Origin: Saprospiraceae bacterium
GTDB taxonomy: Bacteria; Bacteroidota; Bacteroidia; Chitinophagales; Saprospiraceae
Assembly (NCBI GenBank): GCA_019638455.1
Contig: JAHBTU010000001.1
Span: forward strand, 1,007,501-1,071,500
Length of the DNA stretch: 64,000 nucleotides
Direction: 5' to 3'
The notes beneath the pieces are model-generated. The model had not been told where the DNA came from, ran no database searches, and saw only the letters and a list, made by a program, of their open reading frames with translations. Position numbers and translations under genes: made by a program. This document shows, in pieces, positions 42,571 to 51,513 of this stretch. The stretch's first letter is position 1. Every line of letters begins with the position of its first letter.

Positions 42571-43174
42571 TGCAAAGAAGCGCCCATTCGACACTAATAC
42601 GTTGATAACGATGCGCTTGAATCGGAAGGCAAGTTCATAACAATACAATTACGAAATCTTTTTGTGTTTCCCCATCGGTTGACCTCTTTTTTGGGGTCAC
42701 GACCGACTTTCCGAAATCTACATTTGGCAGTGCCCTGAGCAACATGACATCGTTTAAAAACCTTAGTTCCTGAACGCCAGTTCTTTGGGCATTAGACAAG
42801 TTAAAATAGCATCGTTTTTGCCGCTAAACACGCAAATGGGGCGATTCTGCCACAAGCCCTGAAATACCTCTTCTTCAAAATTTTTATTCTTAAATAAATT
42901 TTTTTTCAACATTTTACATTAAAAATTACACATTTTACCAACATTGCCTTTGTCCCCACATCCAATCAAATCACAAACGCCCGCCTCATTTCGTGTTCAT
43001 TTTGCCCCTGTTTTTGGCCTTTTTCAGACCTCAAAAATTTTTTGTCGAAAAAAGTAAAAATCTCTTTCGCGGAGTTGAAGGAAAAGCCAATCTTTGTCTC
43101 CCTGCTCGACTGAACAGCACTCAACACACAAAACGGATAGGAACTTTTCCCGCTTTCCAAATGCGCCATAAGGT
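42571..43174. other. 604-base non-coding region upstream of dnaA
   Basis: Nothing coding is credible here. Bases 42877-42950 are very AT-rich (long runs of A and T, as in TTTTTATTCTTAAATAAATT). No exact DnaA box TTATCCACA is visible on either strand. A chromosomal origin beside dnaA is possible but not shown. An AATCTTTG (one mismatch to the -7 consensus) near 43090 could be the dnaA promoter. Confidence 0.5.
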
Positions 43175-44611
43175 ATGACAAGCGACTACCAAATGGTATG
43201 GGACAATTGTCTGCGTACCATCAAGAAAAACGTGAACCCACAGAGCTTCAAAACTTGGTTTGAGCCAATCAAACCCGTATTGCTGGACCGCGAAGTTTTG
43301 ACCATTCAGGTGCCGAACAAGTTCTTCTTCGAATGGCTCGAAGAGCACTATGTACAGCTATTGAAGAAGAGCATTCGCCAAGAGCTGGGCGAGCGTGGGC
43401 GCTTGGTTTACCACATTCCCGAAAATGGCAACGGACACGATGCGCTGAAATCGGCACTGCCCAAAGTCAGCGGCAAACCGTCGTCGGAAAAAGACAGCGA
43501 ACCAGTGCCCGGCGCTTTCGATGCAGAGATGATAAAGAATCCCTTTGTCATACCCGGCATAAAGCGAATCAAGGTGGAGCCACAGCTCAACCCCAACTAC
43601 GTTTTCGATAACTTTATCGAAGGCGATTGCAACCGCTTGGCCCGAAACGCAGGGCTGGCAATTGCCAAAAAGCCGGGCGGCACTGCTTTCAACCCCTTGG
43701 TGATTTTTGGGGAAGTGGGATTGGGCAAAACCCACCTCGCACAAGCCATCGGCAACGAGGTTGTGAGTCGTTTCGACAACAAGGCAGTACTCTATGTGTC
43801 GGCTGAAAAATTCACCAACCAAATCATTCAGGCCATCAAGAACAACTCTGTCAATGATTTCGTCAATTTCTACCAGATGATTGACGTGCTTATTATTGAC
43901 GATATCCAGTTTTTGTCGGGCAAACAAAAGACACAAGAGATTTTCTTCCACATATTCAATCAGTTGCACCAAAACGGAAAGCAAATCGTATTAACCTCCG
44001 ACCGTGCGCCAAAGGATTTGGAGGGCATCGAGGACAGGCTCATATCACGGTTCAAGTGGGGCTTGAGCGCCGATTTGCAGGCTCCAGACTTGGAAACGCG
44101 GATGGCCATATTGGAAGCCAAGATGGAAGATGAGGGAGTGGATATTCCAACCGATGTGTTAGAGTTCATCTGTTACAATATCAAAAACAATATTCGAGAG
44201 CTCGAGGGGGTGATGATTTCATTGCTCGCACAAGCCACGCTCATTCGCAGAGACATTGATATTGAATTAGCCAAAGAAGTGATTCGCAACTTTGTGACGA
44301 CCATCAACAAAGAAATCACGGTCGAATTCATCCAACAATTAGTCGCGGAGCATTTCAACGTGCCAGTGGAAAAATTGCATCACGAGACCCGCAAACGCAA
44401 CATCGTCATCGCCCGGCAATTGTCCATGTATCTTGCCAAGAAGCTGACCAACAAGTCTTTAAAATCAATCGGTGAGCAGTTCGGCGGGCGCGACCACAGT
44501 ACCGTCATTTATTCCTGCAAAGCGGTGCAAGACATGATGGATACAGACATGATTTTCAAAGACACGGTGGAAGAGGTGGAAAAGAAATTGAAAATGAGCC
44601 TAAACACCTGA
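43175..44611 (+). CDS. dnaA: Chromosomal replication initiator protein DnaA
   Basis: 478 residues. Domain I (MVWDNCLRTIKKNVNPQSFKTWFEPI), a linker, the AAA+ domain with Walker A GEVGLGKTHLAQ, Walker B VLIIDDIQFLSGK and sensor motifs (DRAPKDLEGIEDRLISRFKWGL), and the C-terminal DNA-binding domain with the DnaA signature GRDHSTVIYSCKAV. Start ATG is preceded by AAGG, one of the few SD-like sequences here. A strong intrinsic terminator follows. It is neighbour to no other replication gene; dnaN is at the other end of the window. Confidence 0.98.
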   Translation: MTSDYQMVWDNCLRTIKKNVNPQSFKTWFEPIKPVLLDREVLTIQVPNKFFFEWLEEHYVQLLKKSIRQELGERGRLVYHIPENGNGHDALKSALPKVSGKPSSEKDSEPVPGAFDAEMIKNPFVIPGIKRIKVEPQLNPNYVFDNFIEGDCNRLARNAGLAIAKKPGGTAFNPLVIFGEVGLGKTHLAQAIGNEVVSRFDNKAVLYVSAEKFTNQIIQAIKNNSVNDFVNFYQMIDVLIIDDIQFLSGKQKTQEIFFHIFNQLHQNGKQIVLTSDRAPKDLEGIEDRLISRFKWGLSADLQAPDLETRMAILEAKMEDEGVDIPTDVLEFICYNIKNNIRELEGVMISLLAQATLIRRDIDIELAKEVIRNFVTTINKEITVEFIQQLVAEHFNVPVEKLHHETRKRNIVIARQLSMYLAKKLTNKSLKSIGEQFGGRDHSTVIYSCKAVQDMMDTDMIFKDTVEEVEKKLKMSLNT

Positions 44612-44657
44612 CAAAAGACGGTTTTGCCGACACACTTGGCAGATATGCTTCCTTTCT

Positions 44658-44699
44658 GAACGCCTTGTGCCCGATATGCGCAAGGCGTTCACTTTTTTT
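44658..44699 (+). terminator. Intrinsic terminator of dnaA
   Basis: GAACGCCTTGTGC at 44658-44670 pairs with GCGCAAGGCGTTC at 44678-44690 (one wobble pair), then ACTTTTTTT. Loop of seven bases. Confidence 0.9.
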
Positions 44700-44724
44700 G
44701 CATGAAATTTTTGCAAAAACTTAG

Positions 44725-45144
44725 GTTGAGTTCCTCGCGCTGCTCGACCCGCAAGGCAATTTTGTGGACACACTGAATTTCCCACAACAAATAACCGACA
44801 TGGGCTTCGCACGGGTGCCGAACGGCACTGGCCCGTTTATCATACAGCATCGCACATTTGCCGCCAACAACTCACCCTCTTCCAACACGACATTGGGTCA
44901 AGTCGATTGGGCAAAACTATATCCGACTCTTGCGAACGATGTCCTCAATGTTGACTTGTCCATTGCCGAGGGTGGGCAACTCAACGTGTACGATGCCTTG
45001 GGCAAAAAAATACTTGAACAAACACTCCCCTCTGCTATCAATCGTCCGAACATCGGCGCATGGCCGCAAGGGATTTATTGGGCGCATTTTTTTGCCGGAG
45101 GCATGACCTCCGTGCAAAAACTCATTGTCATTCACAAAAACTAA
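44725..45144 (+). pseudogene. Remnant of a T9SS surface protein (lamin-tail-like end plus sorting domain)
   Basis: The frame opens after a TAG at 44722 and reads VEFLALLDPQGNFVDTLNFP, then DMGFARVPNGTGPF, then a T9SS type A sorting domain (WAKLYPTLANDVLNVDLSIA, QGIYWAHFFAGGMTSVQKL). The first part looks like the end of a lamin-tail domain, as in CotH-type secreted proteins of Bacteroidota, with the beginning missing. No signal peptide or plausible start exists. The dnaA terminator is directly upstream, so it is probably a beheaded remnant rather than an expressed gene. Confidence 0.7.
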
Positions 45145-45286
45145 ACAACCAATTCAAAGAGTGCGGGAAATGCGAGGCCCCTTCATTTGGCACAACCCCA
45201 TGCTTGACAAGCTTTGATTTAGAGAATGGAACGCCAAAACACTTATACACGAGCGGCTGCGTTTGAGGTTCAAACATTCCGTATCT

Positions 45287-46150
45287 ATGGCAAAACCGCT
45301 GTTACATTCTCTTTTTTTGCTTTCCCCCTTTTTGCTCTTAGGTCAAAAAACGCCAGCCCAACAAACAAAATACGATTTGGCCGAGGCAGTGAAACAAAAT
45401 CTCATCTCCCTTCACGCTGAAGGAGCAGGAGGGCATCAAGGCGAATGTTTGAAGGTCGTCCTCAAAAATTTGCATGGCAAACCCTTGCGTGTGCGCATTC
45501 CTCAAGGGCAATTCATGGAGCCTTCTGATTCGAGTTTTCAGACCCTCGTGGTCGCGCAAGAACAAACATTGGTGGTCGGCACCAGAGTCCCCGCTGAGGC
45601 TGTGCTAACAACTTTTTGCGCAGAGGCGGGCGACCGTTCGCCCCTTGCTGGTGCGGCGTTCACGGTGGGAGCATTGGGCGCGGAACATCTGCGCAGCTTG
45701 CTCAAATACATTGTAGAGAAGGGCAAACTTGGCAAATCAGAGGCGCAGGCGGCAGTCTGGTGCATCACGAGTGGCGGCTCGCTCGGCAGCATTGGCGATG
45801 CGGAACTGACCAAATTCACCGCCGACCTTCTGGGAAAAGACATGCCTGGCTACAAAATAAAGTACCAAACCGTGCAAGCCGTGCCGGGCGAACGCGCGGC
45901 GCTCGGCACGGCTCTTGTGGTGGAGGGCAACTACCGATATTATTTGGAAAAGGACGAAAAACTGGTGATGAATCTATTGGATGCCGATAGCAAGCTCATC
46001 AAGCAAATTTCAAAAGAAGAGCTCATGAAAGCGGGAGAGCATCGCAGCAGCTTTCACCTGCAAGTTTGGAATCTGCCGCCCGGAAAATACATAGTTCGAA
46101 TTCAGACAAAAGACGCTCGAGCGCTCAAGGATATTGAGGTAGAGTTTTAA
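45287..46150 (+). CDS. Secreted protein of unknown function
   Basis: 287 residues with a signal peptide (MAKPLLHSLFLLSPFLLLGQ). Three parts are visible: an N-terminal beta domain (ECLKVVLKNLHGKPLRVRIPQGQF, then GTRVPAEAVLTTFCAEAGDRSP), a helical middle (LRSLLKYIVEKGKLGKSEAQAAVW) and a C-terminal Ig-like domain (YRYYLEKDEKLVMNLLDADSKLIKQI, WNLPPGKYIVRIQTKDARALKDIEV). There is no T9SS sorting domain and no lipobox, so a periplasmic location is likely. I do not recognise a family. Confidence 0.65.
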   Translation: MAKPLLHSLFLLSPFLLLGQKTPAQQTKYDLAEAVKQNLISLHAEGAGGHQGECLKVVLKNLHGKPLRVRIPQGQFMEPSDSSFQTLVVAQEQTLVVGTRVPAEAVLTTFCAEAGDRSPLAGAAFTVGALGAEHLRSLLKYIVEKGKLGKSEAQAAVWCITSGGSLGSIGDAELTKFTADLLGKDMPGYKIKYQTVQAVPGERAALGTALVVEGNYRYYLEKDEKLVMNLLDADSKLIKQISKEELMKAGEHRSSFHLQVWNLPPGKYIVRIQTKDARALKDIEVEF

Positions 46151-46169
46151 GGCAACGTCACCTTTGCGC

Positions 46170-46177
46170 TACATTTG
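46170..46177 (+). promoter_or_regulatory. -7 element of the secreted lipase-like gene
   Basis: TACATTTG exact match, 30 bases before ATG 46208. Confidence 0.5.
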
Positions 46178-46207
46178 CCCCATCGTGTTCACTAAAATCA
46201 ACTTTTC

Positions 46208-47659
46208 ATGCGTCGTTTGTTCGTCCTGCCTTCCCTGTGTTTCCTCCTGACCAATTGCCCGCTTTACAGTCAGGAACTTGTGTCCGCCACGTTGCTTGGC
46301 ACTCGGACACAAGCGCAGCTGCTAACACAATTTGGGGTTCCATTCATTCAATTTGGAGCAAAATTTTACAAAATAACCTACACGACACCGGATGTCCAAG
46401 GCGTCACGGATACCGTGTCCGGGCTTTTGGCCATTCCTGACAATCCCAACAAAATCTATCCACGGCTCGTCTATCAGCACGGCACATCCAGCTCGAAACA
46501 GGACGTGCCATCGGTGACTTACAATAGTGGTGGGGAAGGCAGTCTCGGGTTGCTGTTCGCCGGACTGGGCTATGTGGCCTTGCTTCCCGATTATCTGGGA
46601 TTGGGCGTTTCAAAAGGATTCCATCCTTATGTCCATGCCGAAAGCGAGGCATGGGTAGCAGCGGATATGCTTCGCGCGGCAAATGATTTTGCGTTGGAAA
46701 ATGGCGTGCAGACCAACGGGCAACTGTTCATAACGGGCTATTCGCAGGGAGGCCACGCAGCGATGGCCCTGCACCGGGAAATCGAGCAAAACCTGAGCGG
46801 CGAATTTGTGGTCACGGCAGCAGCGCCCCTGTCGGGGCCTTACAGCATTGGCGAGGTGATGCGGACACTGATACTGAGCGACACCATCTACAACTATCCG
46901 GCCTATCTACCCAACACCGCTCTCTCTTATCAGACCGTGTACGGCAACATTTTCAACGAGTTGACGGATATTTTCAAACCTGCCTACGCCACCGCGATTG
47001 GTCTTTTTTACAACGGCCAAATCACGCTATCGCAACTGAACAGCGAACTCATCTCGACTTTGACAGCCAACGAGGGCGCGTCGCGGCCTTTTAGGATGTT
47101 GCAGGACAGCATCGTGCAACTCGTCATCAACGACCCCACGCATCCCATCAACGTCGCCTTGACAGCCAACAACACCTATAATGGCTGGACCCCAAAAGCA
47201 CCCATGCGCTTGTTCTACTGCATGGCCGACGACCAAGTGCCCTTTGAAAACAGCCTTCTCGCCCGCGACACATTTTTGTCGGTCAATGCCCCAAATTTTA
47301 TGGCACAGGATGTCAACCCCACTGCCGACCACGGCGGATGTTTTGTGCCAGCGCTAACCAACACCTTGCTCTTTTTTCTGGGTTTTCAACAAATTGGAGA
47401 CGTGACACCCACCATTTCGATAGAGCGTCGCCCCTTGGAGTTGTACCCCAATCCAGCCAGTGCCCATATTACCTTGAAAAATTTGCCCGCCCAAGGGCAA
47501 GTTCTCATCGCAAACAACATGGGACAAACTCTCAAATCCGTGTCGGTAGAGGAAGGCGACCAGACTCTTTTCGTCAACGACTTGCCGAATGGCATTTTTT
47601 GGGTGCAATACTTCGCCCAAGGCAAAGTTTGGCGCGAGAAAATGGTCGTGCAGCGGTGA
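46208..47659 (+). CDS. Secreted alpha/beta hydrolase with T9SS sorting domain
   Basis: 483 residues with a signal peptide. VSGLLAIPDNPNKIYPRLVYQHGT starts the hydrolase fold; LFITGYSQGGHAAMALHREI carries nucleophile Ser179; LFYCMADDQVPFENS the acid; and PTADHGGCFVPAL the histidine. It resembles secretory lipases and prolyl-peptidase-like hydrolases. The last 80 residues (ELYPNPASAHITLKNLPAQG to KVWREKMVVQR) are a T9SS type A sorting domain, so the enzyme should act outside the cell. Substrate unknown; lipids or esters are likely. Confidence 0.87.
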   Translation: MRRLFVLPSLCFLLTNCPLYSQELVSATLLGTRTQAQLLTQFGVPFIQFGAKFYKITYTTPDVQGVTDTVSGLLAIPDNPNKIYPRLVYQHGTSSSKQDVPSVTYNSGGEGSLGLLFAGLGYVALLPDYLGLGVSKGFHPYVHAESEAWVAADMLRAANDFALENGVQTNGQLFITGYSQGGHAAMALHREIEQNLSGEFVVTAAAPLSGPYSIGEVMRTLILSDTIYNYPAYLPNTALSYQTVYGNIFNELTDIFKPAYATAIGLFYNGQITLSQLNSELISTLTANEGASRPFRMLQDSIVQLVINDPTHPINVALTANNTYNGWTPKAPMRLFYCMADDQVPFENSLLARDTFLSVNAPNFMAQDVNPTADHGGCFVPALTNTLLFFLGFQQIGDVTPTISIERRPLELYPNPASAHITLKNLPAQGQVLIANNMGQTLKSVSVEEGDQTLFVNDLPNGIFWVQYFAQGKVWREKMVVQR

Positions 47660-47670
47660 GCCACGCACAT

Positions 47671-47701
47671 AAAAAAAGGTCAGCCCTTGTCGGACTGACC
47701 T
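47671..47701 (-). terminator. Hairpin with A tract after the hydrolase gene
   Basis: AGGTCAG at 47677-47683 pairs with CTGACCT at 47695-47701, preceded by seven A. It would act as an intrinsic terminator on the minus strand and probably as an RNA 3' stem on the plus strand. Confidence 0.5.
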
Positions 47702-48371
47702 GCTCCAATGAGGAGAATGTGCATGGGATTATAACGGGAAGGTTGCAAGTGAGAGGGTGGTTGGATTAAAGGTAAATGGCAGAATCAAGTGATGGTTGCT
47801 TAACTGGGTGTAAAAGTAGGCGACTCCCCGATGTCGAACAACTGCACTCAGCCAAAAATGTGCCACTATGTCGTTTAGTTGGCAATGTTTCGGGTAAGCA
47901 GTTCACACCCCGATTGTCCGTCAGCTGCATTTTTTTCCTTTTTGGAAGGGCTTGTTGAGCGGTTTTATTTTTCACAAAAAATCGCTTTTGCTCTTTCTCA
48001 TAAACTTCCTAAACGCCCCCGTTTTAATTCCATGATAGCATTTTTAAAATTTAAACTGCTACTCTACTCCATTTTCTTATTCTATGTTCAGCAGGCAGAT
48101 ACCTTTCGTTCAACTTTTTTTGTCTTCACAACAGGGAAAAAATGTTATTGGTCGAAAAGAGATTTAACCCCCATTTTTGTCCCGTACAATTTTGATTATT
48201 TCACAACCAAACTTTTGCAGCAGCTTATGGCTAAACCTGTTACAATTAAAATCAAGAATGGCACAGTCCGCGTTTCGAGCAATCGCTAATCCGAATCCAT
48301 TCTGCCCCCAACTACAGGTGAGACACGCATAGCCGCCCCTAATTTGAAAATGTTCATGGGAATATAATTGC
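47702..48371 (+). other. Gene-poor stretch, possibly a small RNA or mini-peptide transcript
   Basis: No conserved gene is evident. A 136-codon open frame at 47879-48289 has no coding character. At 48227-48289 an ATG opens a 20-residue basic peptide starting MAKPVTIKIKNGT, ending shortly before an intrinsic terminator at 48372-48408. The arrangement is what a short transcript with its own terminator would show. Confidence 0.35.
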
Positions 48372-48408
48372 AAAGCTCTGTCAAATGAGGCAGGGCTTTT
48401 TTCTTTTG
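48372..48408 (+). terminator. Intrinsic terminator not attached to a recognised gene
   Basis: AAAGCTCTG at 48372-48380 pairs with CAGGGCTTT at 48391-48399 (one wobble), followed by a T-rich tract. It lies upstream of the TonB-domain gene. Confidence 0.7.
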
Positions 48409-48459
48409 GCCTGTCCCCGAATGCCCGCCCCTCCCTACCTTCGCGGCCAATTGAACGTT

Positions 48460-49566
48460 ATGAGAAATCTGAAATCTGCTCTTGCCCTTTTTCTGTTTGC
48501 CCTTGGAGCCGGTTGGCTCCCCGCTCAGACGGAGGTGGCCGACACGACCATCTATGAACTTTCCGACCGAGCGCCCTACCCTATCTTGCGAAGTTGCAAC
48601 CCCGAATTGCACCAAGGCTGGACGGATGATAGCATTCGCCGCTGCGCCGAGATGCAACTGTTATCCTTGCTTAGCCAAAACATTCTCTACCCCGAGGCGG
48701 CGCGTGAGAAAAACACTCAAGGCACCGTGGTGGTCTCCTTTGTGGTGGAGCCGAATGGCCGCATGAGCAGCTACAAATTGCTTAAAGACATCGGGGATGG
48801 CTGTGGCGAAGAGGCATTGAGGGTTTTGATGGCTCTCGACACCGTTGGGTTGCGCTGGCAACCCGCCTTGCGCGGCGGAGTCCCCGTCAGGATGAGGCAA
48901 TCGCTGCCTTTGCGGTTCAAGTTGAGAGAAGCCCTTCCCTATTATGTGACCGCCGACAACGATACCATTTATACCATTGTTGACCTCGACCCGGAATTTG
49001 AAGGAGGCGTGGACTCGCTCATTTCATTCATCCACCATCGCCTACAATACCCACAAGCCTACTTGGATAGCTGCAAGACCGGCGTGGTGGAAATGTCGTT
49101 GTTTGTTTACGACGACGGTTCGGTGGAGGTGGAAAACCAACTTGATTTCATGAATTTAGGCCCCGACTTCCAATGGGAAGCTTTGCGCCTTGCCAACCGA
49201 ACCGATGGCCGCTGGACACCCGCGCAATACCACGAGGAGGCCGTGACCACACTCCAGCCATTGAGGGTCTTTTTCAAATCGCCCAAGCCCGGCTGTAAGG
49301 CAGCAAACGAACGATTCGACAGGGCTACTTTGCTCGCCGAGGAAGGGGCCTTCTTGCTTGCCGAAAACAAGCCAGAGGATGCCGTGAAAAAATGGACAGA
49401 GGCGCTGAAAATAGTACCCAACAATACCGAATGGCTCTACTACCGAGGCACCACCCTGCTCAATCTCAATCGTCGCGAAGAGGCGTGCGCAGACTACAAT
49501 CTGGTGAAAGAACTGCTGGGGGTGACGTGGTTTGAGGATATTCGAAGGGTCATTTGCGGGTGGTAA
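48460..49566 (+). CDS. Two TonB C-terminal-like domains plus TPR, secreted
   Basis: 368 residues. A signal peptide (MRNLKSALALFLFALGAGWL, then PAQ) is followed by one TonB-C-like domain (about 85-165: QNILYPEAAREKNTQGTVVV, SFVVEPNGRMSSYKLLKDI), a second related domain (about 185-280: LQYPQAYLDSCKTGVVEMSL, LFVYDDGSVEVENQLDFM) and a TPR at the end (LLAEEGAFLLAENKPEDAVKKWTEAL). Normal TonB proteins have a membrane anchor and Pro-rich spacer; neither is present, so it is probably a periplasmic or outer-membrane relative rather than an energy transducer. A one-mismatch -7 element TACCTTCG is at 48436-48443. Confidence 0.75.
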   Translation: MRNLKSALALFLFALGAGWLPAQTEVADTTIYELSDRAPYPILRSCNPELHQGWTDDSIRRCAEMQLLSLLSQNILYPEAAREKNTQGTVVVSFVVEPNGRMSSYKLLKDIGDGCGEEALRVLMALDTVGLRWQPALRGGVPVRMRQSLPLRFKLREALPYYVTADNDTIYTIVDLDPEFEGGVDSLISFIHHRLQYPQAYLDSCKTGVVEMSLFVYDDGSVEVENQLDFMNLGPDFQWEALRLANRTDGRWTPAQYHEEAVTTLQPLRVFFKSPKPGCKAANERFDRATLLAEEGAFLLAENKPEDAVKKWTEALKIVPNNTEWLYYRGTTLLNLNRREEACADYNLVKELLGVTWFEDIRRVICGW

Positions 49567-49638
49567 TGAGGCATAGAATTTTTGGAAACTTAACACAGAC
49601 TTAAACTTGCCCCCAAACAGAGGCGTTTTGAGTGCCTC

Positions 49639-49646
49639 TACCTTTG
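49639..49646 (+). promoter_or_regulatory. -7 element of the two-component system
   Basis: TACCTTTG exact match, 17 bases before ATG 49664 of the response regulator. Confidence 0.5.
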
Positions 49647-49663
49647 CCCGAAATCAAACGTAT

Positions 49664-50356
49664 ATGAAGGACAACGCGCCTGCGAAAAAAATCCTTATCG
49701 TGGACGACGAGCCGGACATCCTCGAATTCCTCCAATACAACCTCAAAAAAGAAGGCTACCGGGTGGTGACCGCCAACGACGGACGGCAGGCCATCGAGGT
49801 GACAGAACGCGAAAAACCCGACCTCATCATACTCGACATCATGATGCCGGAGCTGGACGGGGTGGAGACCTGCCGCATTCTGCGCAGCAGGAAAGAGTTC
49901 GCCATGATTCCGGTGGCCTTTCTCACGGCTCGAGATGAGGATTTTTCTCAAATCACCGCACTCGACGTGGGCGGCGATGACTACATCACCAAGCCCATCA
50001 AGCCTCGCGTCCTCATCAGCCGCATCAATGCCCTCTTGCGGCGCTCCTCTCGCATGGCAGACGACGAGCGGGAAACCATAGAACTGCATGACTTGGTGAT
50101 TGACAAATTGAAAGTGCTGGTGTTCAGGCAGGGGCAAGCCATCGAATTGCCCCGCAAGGAATTTGAAATCCTTTGGCTCTTGGCGACCAAGCCGGGGCGC
50201 GTGTTCACCCGCGAAGAGATTTTTGACAAAATATGGGGCAGCGATGTCATTGTCGGCAACCGCACCATAGATGTGCATATCCGAAAACTGCGCGAGCGCC
50301 TTGGCGAAGACTACATCAAGACCATCAAGGGAATCGGCTACAAGTTTGACTTTTGA
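49664..50356 (+). CDS. OmpR/PhoB family response regulator
   Basis: 230 residues. Receiver domain with DDE at 14-16, phospho-acceptor Asp58 (LIILDIMMPELDG), Thr88 and Lys110 (YITKPIKP); C-terminal winged helix (ELPRKEFEILWLLATKPGRVF, VHIRKLRERLGEDYIKTIKG). The ATG at 49664 (MKDNAPAKKILIVDDEPDIL) is chosen over an in-frame TTG at 49607. It is followed, after a 98-base gap with a palindrome, by its cognate sensor kinase. The pairing and lack of a ligand domain on the kinase resemble PhoB/PhoR, but the signal is unknown. Confidence 0.93.
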   Translation: MKDNAPAKKILIVDDEPDILEFLQYNLKKEGYRVVTANDGRQAIEVTEREKPDLIILDIMMPELDGVETCRILRSRKEFAMIPVAFLTARDEDFSQITALDVGGDDYITKPIKPRVLISRINALLRRSSRMADDERETIELHDLVIDKLKVLVFRQGQAIELPRKEFEILWLLATKPGRVFTREEIFDKIWGSDVIVGNRTIDVHIRKLRERLGEDYIKTIKGIGYKFDF

Positions 50357-50365
50357 ATTTTAATT

Positions 50366-50416
50366 TTGCCACGAAGGCGCAAAGAAAACCTTCGTGGCTC
50401 TGCGCCTTCGTGGCAA
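50366..50416. repeat. 16-bp perfect palindrome between response regulator and kinase
   Basis: TTGCCACGAAGGCGCA at 50366-50381 and TGCGCCTTCGTGGCAA at 50401-50416 are exact inverted copies. A third partial arm (CCTTCGTGGC at 50389-50398) allows an alternative stem. The arms resemble those of the palindrome at 35585-35650. It could act as a REP-like element, transcript processing site or attenuator inside the two-gene unit. Confidence 0.8.
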
Positions 50417-50454
50417 CCTCAAAAAGGCTTCGTTTACGCTGCACTTGAAGAAGA

Positions 50455-51504
50455 ATGTTTAAAAACCAGACACCCCAACAACTCTCGTTTTACGTCGCTG
50501 CCGTCTCTGCCGTGCTAATGGCGCTGCTCGCCCTGTTTTGCAAGCTAACCCACATTCTCGTTATTTCATGGGAAAGTATCGGCTTATTGGTGCTTGGAGT
50601 TTTCACTATCGCATTTTTGGCGAATTTTTATTTGGTGCGTTACTACATTTTTCGACGCATCAAGCTGATTTACAAAATCATACATCGCCACAAACTGCCA
50701 TCCGACTTCAAAGCTGGCAAAATTGACATGGGCAAAAATATCCTTGATGAGGTGGAGCAAGAAGTGGATGCTTGGGCCGAGCAAAACGAGCGCGACATAG
50801 AAGAACTGGAAAGATTGGCAACCTATCGCCGCCGCTTCATCGGCGATGTTTCTCATGAGTTGAAAACCCCTATCTTCAATATCCAAGGCTTCATACACAC
50901 CTTGCTTGATGGTGCCATTCACGACCCTGCCGTGAATATGCAATACCTGCAACGCGCCGCCAAAAACGTGGACCGGCTGCAAGCCATCGTGGAAGACCTT
51001 GAGACCATCAACAAGTTGGAAGCCGGCCAGATGATACTCGATTTGCGCGAGTTTGACATCCACGACCTTTCCGATGAAGTGTATGCCGACCTCGAGATGC
51101 GTGCCCGCGAGCGCAATATCCGACTGACTTACAAGGAGGGTGCCCACCAACATTTTCGCGTCCGGGCCGACAAGGAAAGCATCCGTCAGGTGCTTATCAA
51201 CTTGGTACACAACTCTATTAAATACGGAAAAGAAGGTGGCATCACGAAAATCAGCTTCTATGACGTGGAGAGCTACATCCTCGTGGAAGTCAGCGACAAC
51301 GGCATCGGCATAGAGCCGGAGCATCTGAAACACGTTTTCGACCGCTTTTATCGCGCCGACAAACACCGCTCACGCGAGGCAGGCGGCACCGGGCTGGGGC
51401 TTTCCATCGTCAAGCATATCATAGAGGCGCACAAGCAAACAATCAATGTGCGAAGCACACTGGGGCAGGGCAGCACTTTTGGCTTTACGCTGGAGAAAGC
51501 GTAG
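50455..51504 (+). CDS. Sensor histidine kinase
   Basis: 349 residues. Two N-terminal membrane helices (about 12-32 and 40-60) separated by only a few residues, a cytoplasmic linker, the phosphoacceptor His134 in FIGDVSHELKTPIFNIQGF, then the catalytic domain with N box LVHNSIKYG, G1 DNGIGIEPEHLKHVFDRFY and G2 GTGLGLSIVKHII. There is no large periplasmic sensor domain, HAMP or PAS. This fits a PhoR-like kinase that senses through a partner or through the membrane. Regulated with the preceding response regulator. Confidence 0.94.
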   Translation: MFKNQTPQQLSFYVAAVSAVLMALLALFCKLTHILVISWESIGLLVLGVFTIAFLANFYLVRYYIFRRIKLIYKIIHRHKLPSDFKAGKIDMGKNILDEVEQEVDAWAEQNERDIEELERLATYRRRFIGDVSHELKTPIFNIQGFIHTLLDGAIHDPAVNMQYLQRAAKNVDRLQAIVEDLETINKLEAGQMILDLREFDIHDLSDEVYADLEMRARERNIRLTYKEGAHQHFRVRADKESIRQVLINLVHNSIKYGKEGGITKISFYDVESYILVEVSDNGIGIEPEHLKHVFDRFYRADKHRSREAGGTGLGLSIVKHIIEAHKQTINVRSTLGQGSTFGFTLEKA

Positions 51505-51513
51505 TGAATTGCA

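Noticed and set aside
47879..48289. 136-codon frame
   Set aside because: Composition is noise-like and it lacks any domain; only the last 20 codons form a plausible mini-peptide, kept separately at low confidence.
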